From DASTGO01 sp035719045 (GTDB lineage Bacteria > Actinomycetota > Actinomycetes > Actinomycetales > Kineosporiaceae), in the NCBI GenBank assembly GCA_035719045.1, contig DASTGO010000276.1, positions 1 through 6,615 of the forward strand: DNA of 6,615 bases, written 5' to 3'. Shown here piece after piece: positions 1 through 4,991 of this stretch. The notes beneath the pieces were generated by a model. That model was not told the origin of the DNA. It was given only the letters and a program-made list of their open reading frames with translations, and searched no databases. The stretch's first letter is position 1. Each line of letters begins with the position of its first letter. Made by a program: the position numbers and the translations under genes.

Positions 1-209
1 GGCGCGGCGAGCGGGTCCGGCGGGTGCGGGCGAGCGCGCCAGAAAGGTCGGTCGCGGCGGGGCTCGTCATATCGGTCAATGCTGTCACGCTTCCGTGAAC
101 GCGGCGCAAACACGGTGCCTGGCCCTGCAGCCGTCACCGTCATCCTCACCTCGGACGATCCGGTCCGCCGGTTGAGCCCGATGATCGACGGGCACCCGGA
201 CGGCGCCGG
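1..209. other. Intergenic region downstream of mshD, no gene seen
   Basis: No reading frame here looks like a protein on either strand. The patch around 65-115 is noticeably richer in A and T than its surroundings and holds a dyad TCACG-n4-CGTGA at 85-98, which could be an operator or part of a promoter for a gene beyond the left edge. I could not find a convincing pair of -35 and -10 boxes on either strand. The right end overlaps a hairpin at the mshD stop codon. Confidence 0.5.
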
Positions 210-220
210 TCAGCCGTCCG
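197..220 (-). terminator. Hairpin at the mshD stop codon, possible terminator
   Basis: An 8-bp perfect inverted repeat (CGGACGGC at 197-204 and GCCGTCCG at 213-220) encloses an 8-nt loop that contains the mshD stop codon (210-212). No run of U follows on the minus-strand transcript, which is common for actinobacterial terminators, so this may end the glnR-mshD transcript or merely protect its 3' end. GC-rich DNA gives short inverted repeats by chance, so confidence is limited. Confidence 0.35.
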
Positions 221-1373
221 AGGGGCTGCCCCGGTAGAACATGACGTCGGTGTCCCAGTGGGTGAACCCGAGGCTGCGGTACACCGCCAGCGCCGGCTCG
301 TTGTCGGTCTCCACGTAGAGCATCGCCTGCGGCAGCCCGCGGGCCCGCAGCCAGCGCAGTCCGGCCACCGTGATCGACCGTCCGAGCCCCCGGCCCTGGT
401 GCTCGGGGTCCACCCCCACCACGTACACCTCGCCGATCGGGTCATGCCCGTGGGCCGCCTCCTCGGCCTCCTCCACGTCGTCCTCCCGCGCATGACGAGG
501 GCCGGGCGCGGGCAGGTCGCCGTCCCGGCCGGCCCCGCGGTCCCGGGGATGCCCGCCGTGGATCTTGGTCCAGTGGAAGGCCACCATGCGCGGACCCTGC
601 GGGCCGTCGTCCTCGGCGATCAGGAAGCCCTCGGGGTCGAACCAGGACTCCTGCATCCGGGCCCGGAGGTCCCCGGCCGTCCAGCCGCCCTGCTCCGGAT
701 GTCCGGCGAAGGCCCGCGCGTTGAGCTCCAGCCAGGCCGCATCGTCCTGCCCGGGCCGGAAGGAGCGCAGCCGGACCCCGGTCGGCAGGTGCAGGCCCGG
801 CAGGGGCGAGTACAGCGAGCGCCGCAACTGCTCCAGCCGCCGGACCACCCGGAACCCCAGCGACTCGGCCAGCTGCCGGGCCGCCGGATGGTCCCCGTGC
901 GCCCACAGCCGCAGCCGTCCGTCCGGTGCCTGTGCCGCCGCCGCCTCGACGAGCAACCGCCCGAAGCCGCGCCCCCGGTAGGCCGGATGGGTGACCACCT
1001 CGGCGGCGGACCCCGCGACGGCATCGGTCGGGTCGAGGTGGGCGTAGCCGACGACGATCTCGCCGGTCGTCGTGGTGAGCCCGAGCCCCAGCCCGCCGGA
1101 GCCGGTGCCGGACGGGTCGGGGGCGGGCAGCAGGAGCAGGAGGTGGCGGTCGGGCCCCTCCCCGCCGTAGCGCAGGTGCAGGCTGACGTGCTCGCTCAGC
1201 GGGCGGACCCCGTCGGCCTCGGTGGCGGCCTCGGTCAGCATCGCCACCGCGGCCACGTCGGTGGGGTGCAGGCTGGGACTGATCTCCACCCGGGGGAGCT
1301 CCTGATCGGCACGCTCCCGGTCCGCACGCTTCGGGTCAGCGGGGACCGGGGGGATCGGCTGGGGCTGGCTCAC
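210..1373 (-). CDS. mshD: Mycothiol synthase (MshD), two-domain GNAT acetyltransferase
   Basis: MshD carries out the last step of mycothiol synthesis in the cytoplasm: acetyl-CoA acetylates the cysteinyl amine of Cys-GlcN-Ins. The 387-residue protein has two GNAT domains. The N-terminal one has the acetyl-CoA loop YRGRGFG at about 132-138, and the C-terminal one has QGRGLG at 326-331. Family signatures are NARAFAGHPEQGGW (218-231), WFDPEGF (244-250), HWTKIH (267-272), GEVYVVGVDP (314-323) and LYVETDN (352-358). Glu315 and Tyr365 align, from memory, with the M. tuberculosis active-site Glu234 and Tyr294. The protein is about 70 residues longer than the mycobacterial one, from an N-terminal leader, a Gly-rich loop near 85-100 and a charged insertion at about 273-312. 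The GTG start follows an AGGG-type ribosome site. It lies 83 nt downstream of glnR on the same strand, so co-transcription is likely. Confidence 0.95.
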   Translation of the reverse strand: MSQPQPIPPVPADPKRADRERADQELPRVEISPSLHPTDVAAVAMLTEAATEADGVRPLSEHVSLHLRYGGEGPDRHLLLLLPAPDPSGTGSGGLGLGLTTTTGEIVVGYAHLDPTDAVAGSAAEVVTHPAYRGRGFGRLLVEAAAAQAPDGRLRLWAHGDHPAARQLAESLGFRVVRRLEQLRRSLYSPLPGLHLPTGVRLRSFRPGQDDAAWLELNARAFAGHPEQGGWTAGDLRARMQESWFDPEGFLIAEDDGPQGPRMVAFHWTKIHGGHPRDRGAGRDGDLPAPGPRHAREDDVEEAEEAAHGHDPIGEVYVVGVDPEHQGRGLGRSITVAGLRWLRARGLPQAMLYVETDNEPALAVYRSLGFTHWDTDVMFYRGSPSDG

Positions 1374-1456
1374 GTCTTCACCCTAGGCGCGGGCCCGGGC
1401 CGGACGCCGATCGGCGGGCTCCGCAGCGGGGCACCGGGCCGGACATCGCACCGGAG
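1374..1456 (-). repeat. glnR-mshD spacer with direct repeats and a palindrome
   Basis: The 83-nt spacer between glnR and mshD contains an 11-bp direct repeat, CCGGGCCGGAC, at 1395-1405 and 1434-1444, start-to-start 39 nt. A 12-bp perfect palindrome CGCCGATCGGCG sits at 1405-1416, overlapping the end of the first copy. In minus-strand RNA the palindrome could fold as a small hairpin. It may attenuate or process the transcript between the two genes, or may be chance in GC-rich DNA. Confidence 0.35.
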
Positions 1457-2173
1457 TCAGGCGTCGACGGTCTCCTCGGCCGTGGCGCGGTCCCGGCCCG
1501 GTGGCACGAACCGGTACCCGACGTTGCGGACCGTCCCGATCAGCGCCTCGTGCTCCGGCCCGAGCTTGGCCCGCAGCCGCCGGACGTGGACGTCCACGGT
1601 CCGGGTGCCGCCGAAGTAGTCGTAGCCCCACACCTCCTGCAGCAGCTGGGCCCGGGTGAACACCCGTCCCGGATGCTGGGCGAGGAACTTCAGCAGCTCG
1701 AACTCCTTGTAGGTCAGGTCGAGTACCCGCCCGCGGACCTTCGCGCTGTAGGTGACCTCGTCGACCACGACGTCCCCGGCGCGGATCTCCGAGGTCTCCG
1801 GTTCCCGGGCGGCCTCGGCGAGCCGGGACCGTCCCGCGGCCAGCCGCAGCCGGGCCTCGACCTCGGCGGGTCCGGAGGAGTCCAGCAGGACGTCGTCGGC
1901 GCCCCAGTCGGCGGCCACCGCGGCCATCCCGCCCTCGGTGAGGACCAGCAGCAGCGGGGAGGACAGGCCCGTGGTCCGCAGCAGCCGGCACAGCGAGCGG
2001 GCACCGGCCAGGTCCCGGCGGCCGTCCACGATCACCGCGTCCGCGGGCGGGGCGTCCACCAGGACGGCGGCCTCGGCGGGCAGCACCCGGACCTGGTGGG
2101 GCAGCAGGCCGAGGGCGGGCAGGACCTCGGCGGACGGGGCGAGGGCGTTCGTCAGGAGCAGCAGCTGAGCCAC
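1457..2173 (-). CDS. glnR: GlnR-type orphan OmpR-family nitrogen response regulator
   Basis: GlnR is the global regulator of nitrogen assimilation in actinomycetes, binding promoters of genes such as glnA, amtB and nirBD. The 238-residue protein has a degenerate receiver domain (about 1-120) and an OmpR/PhoB winged-helix domain (about 135-225). The DNA-binding part shows DLTYKEFELLKFLAQHPGRV, then FTRAQLLQEVWGYDYFGGTR, then TVDVHVRRLRAKLG and IGTVRNVGYRF, very close to M. tuberculosis GlnR (Rv0818) as I recall it. Asp50, Arg52 and Thr8 fit the Asp/Arg/Thr trio described for GlnR proteins, in which the Asp is held by hydrogen bonds for dimerisation instead of being phosphorylated. The usual acidic pocket and a partner kinase gene are absent, as expected. 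The GTG start has a strong GGGAGG site 6 nt upstream. It is the first gene of a likely glnR-mshD unit, as in mycobacteria. Confidence 0.92.
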   Translation of the reverse strand: MAQLLLLTNALAPSAEVLPALGLLPHQVRVLPAEAAVLVDAPPADAVIVDGRRDLAGARSLCRLLRTTGLSSPLLLVLTEGGMAAVAADWGADDVLLDSSGPAEVEARLRLAAGRSRLAEAAREPETSEIRAGDVVVDEVTYSAKVRGRVLDLTYKEFELLKFLAQHPGRVFTRAQLLQEVWGYDYFGGTRTVDVHVRRLRAKLGPEHEALIGTVRNVGYRFVPPGRDRATAEETVDA

Positions 2174-2255
2174 GAGATGCCTCCCGCAGTCATGCCCGCG
2201 GCGCCTGATCGGTGAGCGATCACGGCGCCGGGGCTCCGGCGTCGTCAGCCGCGCC

Positions 2256-2271
2256 GTTGCGGGAACGTAAG
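2256..2271 (-). promoter_or_regulatory. Possible GlnR box upstream of glnR
   Basis: Read on the minus strand this is CTTAC-n6-GCAAC. The published actinomycete GlnR box is GTnAC-n6-GaAAC, so each half has one mismatch and the 6-nt gap is exact. Only one a/b pair is visible, and the next expected 5-mers at 11-bp steps do not fit. If real it would suggest autoregulation, because it overlaps the likely -10 region of glnR. Confidence 0.25.
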
Positions 2272-2300
2272 CGTTCAGCGTACAAGGGGCTACCAGCAGG

Positions 2301-2330
2301 GGTCACGACATCCGTGAGACACAGGTCACC
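2301..2330. promoter_or_regulatory. Alternating TCAC/GTGA sites, possible operator
   Basis: GGTCAC occurs at 2301-2306 and again at 2324-2329, 23 nt apart (about two helical turns). An inverted GTGA lies between them at 2314-2317, giving TCAC-n7-GTGA-n8-TCAC. The right half, GTGAGAC-n5-TCACC (2314-2330), recurs inverted upstream of the thioredoxin gene with a 7-nt gap. The binding protein, if any, is unknown. Confidence 0.3.
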
Positions 2331-2367
2331 CCCGTGGCGCCCTCCCCCCTCGCGCGGCCCACCCCTT

Positions 2368-2424
2368 CCGGGCACGGTGGCACATAGCGCCCGGAAGACG
2401 GGCACGAGGTGCCACCGTGCCCGG
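2368..2424. repeat. 16-bp perfect inverted repeat with nested inner stem
   Basis: CCGGGCACGGTGGCAC (2368-2383) is matched exactly by its reverse complement at 2409-2424. The 25-nt loop itself contains a second inverted repeat, GCCCG (2389-2393) and CGGGC (2399-2403), with a 5-nt loop GAAGA. The whole 57 nt can form one long hairpin with a 5 by 5 internal loop. No U-run follows on either strand. It ends 65 nt before the hydrolase start, so if transcription starts near 2290 it would be part of the mRNA leader. Possible roles are a regulatory leader structure, a dyad operator, or a terminator blocking read-through between divergent units. Confidence 0.8.
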
Positions 2425-2466
2425 GGCGGACGGGCCCGTTCCTCCACGCCACCCCGAGCGGGCCCC

Positions 2467-2492
2467 GGGGGGAGGAGAGGATGTAGTCCGTG
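2467..2492 (+). promoter_or_regulatory. Strong ribosome site followed by an ATG-TAG start-stop
   Basis: A purine-rich ribosome binding site (GGGGGGAGGAGAGG, 2467-2480) is followed by ATG-TAG at 2481-2486 and then by TCC and the GTG (2490) used here as the hydrolase start. ATG and GTG are in the same frame, so the ATG cannot start the protein. The ATG is spaced well from GGAGG (5 nt), so ribosomes could initiate and stop at once before reaching the GTG. Confidence 0.55.
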
Positions 2493-3404
2493 CCGACTCT
2501 TGTCCGCCGCCGGGCCGTCGACCTGCCGGACCGCCCCCTGGTGACCGCCGACGGTGTCCGGCTCAGCGCCCGGCATGAGCCGGCCGGTCCCGGGTCGCCG
2601 GACCTGGCCTTCGTCGTCGCGCACGGGTTCACCGGGTCCTGGCGGCGCCCTGACGTCCAGGCCGTGGTGTCCGGTCTTCGCCGGTCCGGCGGTGTGGTCT
2701 GCTTCGACTTCCGTGGCCACGGCGGGTCCGCGGGGCTGAGCACGGTGGGTGATCTGGAGATCCAGGACCTGGACGCCGCGGTGCGCTGGGCACGCGAGCT
2801 CGGGTACGCCCGGGTGGCCACGGTGGGCTGGTCGATGGGCGCCGCGGTGGCGATCCGGCAGGCGGCCCTGCTGCGCGGGGTGGATGCCGTGGTCGCGGTC
2901 AGCGGGCCGTCCCGCTGGCACTTCCGCAGCACCCCGGCGATGCGGCTGGTCCACCTGGCGATCGAGACCTGGGCCGGGCGCGCGGTCACCGCCACCTTCT
3001 TCGGCACCCGGATCGTGGCGAGCGGGTGGCAGCCCCCGCCGGAGCCCCCCGACGCCCTGGTCGGGCGGATCGCCCCGGTCCCGCTGCTGCTGGTGCACGG
3101 CGATGCGGACCCGTTCTTCCCCCTCGACCACGCCCGCTGGCTGGCCCGGGCGGCCGGGGCTGGGGCGCACCTGTGGGTCGAGCCGGGGTTCGGCCATGCC
3201 GAGAACGCCGCCTCCCCGGAGCTGATCGCCCGGATCGCAGCCTGGGTCCACGGGTCCGCGCGCGGCGTCGCCCCGGCCGTGTCCCGTCCCGCCGCGTCCG
3301 GTCCTGAGGTGTCCCGGTCTGGACCTGCCGGACGCGGTGGTGATGTTCCTCCCGGTCCCGGCACCCCCGATCCCGGGGATCGGTCTGCCAGGATGCCCGC
3401 GTGA
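2490..3404 (+). CDS. Alpha/beta hydrolase, serine-nucleophile type
   Basis: The 304-residue protein has the full catalytic layout of an alpha/beta-hydrolase fold enzyme. The oxyanion-side motif is HGFTGS (45-50), followed by FDFRGHGGS (72-80). The nucleophile elbow GWSMG puts the nucleophile at Ser115. HGDADPFFP (203-211) offers Asp207, or Asp205, as the acid, and GFGHAEN places the base at His236. The substrate cannot be named; esterase or thioesterase activity is possible. No signal peptide or membrane segment is seen, so it is probably cytoplasmic. From about residue 258 a Pro/Gly/Ser/Arg-rich tail of some 47 residues follows the last helix of the fold. The GTG start at 2490 is the first usable one after an in-frame TAG at 2484. 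The stop overlaps the next gene by 4 nt (GTGA), so translation is probably coupled. Confidence 0.9.
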   Translation: MPTLVRRRAVDLPDRPLVTADGVRLSARHEPAGPGSPDLAFVVAHGFTGSWRRPDVQAVVSGLRRSGGVVCFDFRGHGGSAGLSTVGDLEIQDLDAAVRWARELGYARVATVGWSMGAAVAIRQAALLRGVDAVVAVSGPSRWHFRSTPAMRLVHLAIETWAGRAVTATFFGTRIVASGWQPPPEPPDALVGRIAPVPLLLVHGDADPFFPLDHARWLARAAGAGAHLWVEPGFGHAENAASPELIARIAAWVHGSARGVAPAVSRPAASGPEVSRSGPAGRGGDVPPGPGTPDPGDRSARMPA

Positions 3405-4141
3405 ACGCCGTTCTCGCCGCCATCGTCTCGGTGGTGCTGGCCGCGCTGATGGTGCTGGCCGGGTATGCCGGCGGTGGGCTGGTGGCCGTGGCCGCCGTGG
3501 CGCTGGCCGTCCTCCTGGTGGCGATCGGCTGGGCCGTCCTGCTCGACCTGCCGGATGTCCGGGGCAGCTCCGCGGTGATCCTGGTGAGCGGCTGGGCGGC
3601 ACTCGGCGTGGCCGCCTTCTACCGCACCCACGCCCGGCCGCTGGCGGTCTTCACCGCGGTGGTGGCGGCTGCGGTCCTGCTCGCCTTCGCCCATGAACTG
3701 CTGCGTGGTCAGGGCCGGGCCAAGCTGGTCGAGTCGGTGACCGGCACGCTGTCGGGGCAGGTGGTGGTAGTTCTCGGCGCAGGTTGGGTGCTGCTCCCGG
3801 ACACGGCGGCCGACCGGGCAGCCGTCCCGGTGACCGCCGCCGCCCTCGCGCTGGCCCGGCTGGTCACGGCCGTTCCCCTCCCGCAGCGGGTGCTGCGCTG
3901 GGCGCAGTTGCTGCTCGGCGCGGGAGCCGGTGCCGCGGTGGCCGCCGTGCTGGCCCGGTCGTTGCTGGCCGCGGGGGTGGGTGCGGCCGTCGCCGTCGCC
4001 GCTGTGGTGGCCGCGTTGGACCACGTGATCGCCGACCTGCCCGCCGCCCGGACCAGGCTCGGGATGATCGCCGGCGCGGCGGCACCGGCTACCGGGGTGG
4101 GCATGGTGGGGTACGCGGCGATCCGGATGCTGGCCGGCTGA
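3401..4141 (+). CDS. Multi-pass membrane protein, permease-like, function unknown
   Basis: This 246-residue protein is almost entirely hydrophobic, rich in Ala, Val and Leu, with about eight predicted membrane segments. They lie near 3-21, 26-49, 57-74, 80-98, 117-133, 137-158, 166-185 and 188-210, with a last hydrophobic stretch near 222-243. A more polar loop carries HELLRGQGRAKLVES (98-112), which looks like the conserved feature of the family. No catalytic or transport signature is recognised. It probably corresponds to the membrane protein found at this position in related actinobacterial clusters. The GTG start overlaps the hydrolase stop by 4 nt and has AGGA about 7 nt upstream, so the two genes form an operon. 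The protein is too alanine-rich for confident remote-homology statements. Confidence 0.85.
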   Translation: MNAVLAAIVSVVLAALMVLAGYAGGGLVAVAAVALAVLLVAIGWAVLLDLPDVRGSSAVILVSGWAALGVAAFYRTHARPLAVFTAVVAAAVLLAFAHELLRGQGRAKLVESVTGTLSGQVVVVLGAGWVLLPDTAADRAAVPVTAAALALARLVTAVPLPQRVLRWAQLLLGAGAGAAVAAVLARSLLAAGVGAAVAVAAVVAALDHVIADLPAARTRLGMIAGAAAPATGVGMVGYAAIRMLAG

Positions 4142-4246
4142 CCGCGGGCCCGGCGGAGCATCCAGCCTGTCCCGAAAGGTGACAGTTCCGTCTCACATGT
4201 TGGACACAGGGATGCGGGAGGCCTACCTCACCTGTTCTCTGTTCCC
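4142..4246 (+). promoter_or_regulatory. Promoter-like region upstream of the thioredoxin gene
   Basis: The 105-nt gap is less GC-rich than the genes around it. CTGTC-n9-GACAG (4167-4185) is a 5-bp dyad. GGTGA-n7-GTCTCAC (4178-4196) is the inverted form of the site seen at 2314-2330. TTGGAC (4200-4205) could be a -35 box, with TACCTC (4224-4229) as a weak -10 at an 18-nt spacing. This would start the transcript only about 10 nt before the GTG at 4247, giving a very short leader and explaining why no ribosome site is seen close to the start. Confidence 0.4.
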
Positions 4247-4690
4247 GTGGACGTGACGCTCGCCCGTGCCGCCGCGCTGGTCGCCGTGCTGGCACTGTGC
4301 TGCGCCTTCGGCCTGTTCCGCCGGGCTCGCGACGGGCGCACGCGACGCCTCGACACCCCGCGACCGCCGGTGCTCACGGCGGTCCAGGTCGGTGCCGAGC
4401 TGGGCAGCCGGGCCACTCTGCTGCAGTTCTCCAGTCCGTTCTGCGGCCCTTGCCGCAGCACCCAGCGGCTGCTCGGCCAGGTGGCGGGCGACCTCGACGG
4501 GGTCAGCCATGTCGAGGTGGACGCCACTCGGCGCCTGGATCTGGTCCGCGATCTCGACGTCCACCGGACGCCGACCGTGCTGGTGCTCGACGCCGAGGGC
4601 CGGGTCCGCGGCCGGGCGGTCGGTGTCCCGGACCGGGCGGAGCTGGTGGCCACACTGGACGGGATCTGCGCCGGGGCGTTGCGTGGCTGA
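4247..4690 (+). CDS. Membrane-anchored thioredoxin-family protein
   Basis: The 147-residue protein has an N-terminal hydrophobic helix (about 7-24) followed by an Arg-rich stretch (25-34), then a thioredoxin fold. The active site is FCGPC with Cys66 and Cys69; the usual Trp before the first Cys is Phe. The cis-proline is in RTPTVLVLD (Pro109). The positive charges right after the helix suggest, by the positive-inside rule, that the thioredoxin domain faces the cytoplasm, so this is a tethered reductant and not a secreted oxidase. It resembles the gene called thiX (Rv0816c) in M. tuberculosis by position and size. Two further cysteines (18 and 19) lie inside the membrane helix. The start is uncertain: the GTG at 4247 lacks a nearby ribosome site, GGGAGG being 25 nt away, but no better in-frame start exists. 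DUF4395 follows after a structured gap. Confidence 0.88.
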   Translation: MDVTLARAAALVAVLALCCAFGLFRRARDGRTRRLDTPRPPVLTAVQVGAELGSRATLLQFSSPFCGPCRSTQRLLGQVAGDLDGVSHVEVDATRRLDLVRDLDVHRTPTVLVLDAEGRVRGRAVGVPDRAELVATLDGICAGALRG

Positions 4691-4750
4691 CCTCCGCCGG
4701 GACCCGCTGCGGCCCCGCCCCCTGCCTACCCGCCCGCTCCTGCTCACCTG

Positions 4751-4778
4751 CCGCCGCGTGGTCGACCACTGCCGGCGG
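4751..4778 (+). terminator. Compound palindrome after the thioredoxin gene, possible terminator
   Basis: A perfect 12-bp palindrome GTGGTCGACCAC (4758-4769) is flanked by CCGCCG (4751-4756) and its complement CGGCGG (4773-4778), with 1 nt and 3 nt unpaired. In RNA this gives a long stem closed by a UCGA tetraloop. It starts about 60 nt after the thioredoxin stop. No U-run follows. The even dyad would also suit a dimeric DNA-binding protein. Confidence 0.45.
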
Positions 4779-4810
4779 ACCTCCGGCGCCTGTCGCCTCG
4801 GCTGACCGGG

Positions 4811-4930
4811 CCCGGGCTCCTCTCGCCCGACCCTCGCTGCTGATCCCGGGCTGGCCCCGGCGATCCCGGTCGACTGTCCCGGACGTCCCTCGCCGCCCGT
4901 CCCCCAGCGATCCCCCCCCCATCAGCCAAG
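4811..4930 (+). other. C-rich, G-poor non-coding stretch, possible Rho loading region
   Basis: By hand count this 120-nt segment holds 62 C and 30 G on the plus strand, far more skewed than the genes on either side. It includes a run of nine C (4912-4920). No reading frame looks like protein. C-rich, G-poor, weakly folded RNA is the known hallmark of Rho utilisation sites, so Rho-dependent termination of the thioredoxin transcript is a reasonable guess. If so, DUF4395 would need its own promoter. Confidence 0.4.
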
Positions 4931-4970
4931 CCCTGCCGTGGCCTCACCACCCGGGTCCACCGGGCAGGGC
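4930..4970 (+). promoter_or_regulatory. Leader hairpin just before the DUF4395 ribosome site
   Basis: GCCCTGCC (4930-4937) pairs with GGCAGGGC (4963-4970). GTGG (4938-4941) then pairs with CCAC (4957-4960) after a 2-nt bulge, leaving a 15-nt loop. The stem ends 10 nt before the ribosome site CGGAG (4981-4985) and 21 nt before the ATG at 4992. This could tune translation of DUF4395 or end upstream transcription. Confidence 0.4.
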
Positions 4971-4991
4971 CCGCACCTTCCGGAGCCGACC

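Larger units (their letters stand above)
2174..2489. promoter_or_regulatory. Divergent control region between glnR and the hydrolase
   Basis: This 316-nt non-coding stretch must hold the promoters for minus-strand glnR and for the plus-strand genes. The segment 2257-2330 is richer in A and T than the rest and looks like the promoter core. On the plus strand TTGCGG (2257-2262) and GTACAA (2280-2285) are 17 nt apart, a weak sigma-70-like pair. On the minus strand TACGTT (reverse complement of 2264-2269) fits a -10 box. A dyad GAACG-TAAG-CGTTC lies at 2263-2276, overlapping both. Further right are alternating TCAC/GTGA sites and a large inverted repeat, listed separately. No transcription start can be fixed from sequence alone. 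Confidence 0.5.

Noticed and set aside
258..1619. 453-codon plus-strand open frame opposite mshD and the end of glnR
   Set aside because: It is antisense to two clearly recognised proteins, has no family motifs, and its composition is that expected from the complement of GC-rich codons.
2263..2276. GAAC...GTTC dyad as a LexA (SOS) box
   Set aside because: The gap between GAAC and GTTC is 6 nt instead of the 4 nt of the actinobacterial SOS box.
2212..2544. 110-codon plus-strand frame in the divergent control region
   Set aside because: The translation is low-complexity, runs out of frame into the hydrolase gene and ignores the promoter-like patch; no ribosome site supports its start.
2220..4024. 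Long minus-strand open frames opposite the hydrolase and membrane protein
   Set aside because: Arg/Pro/Gly/His-rich translations without motifs that cross the start of recognised genes and the divergent control region; typical GC-rich shadows.
4842..4869. Direct repeat GATCCCGG (4842-4849 and 4862-4869)
   Set aside because: Eight bases in GC-rich DNA with only two copies; no reason to call it a functional repeat or CRISPR unit.
4912..4920. Nine-C run as a phase-variation switch
   Set aside because: It lies in non-coding DNA and not between promoter boxes that I can see; a sequencing length error is as likely.
4938..4991. Earlier GTG start for the DUF4395 protein
   Set aside because: It lies inside a predicted hairpin with no ribosome site, and the family's usual opening begins close to the ATG at 4992.
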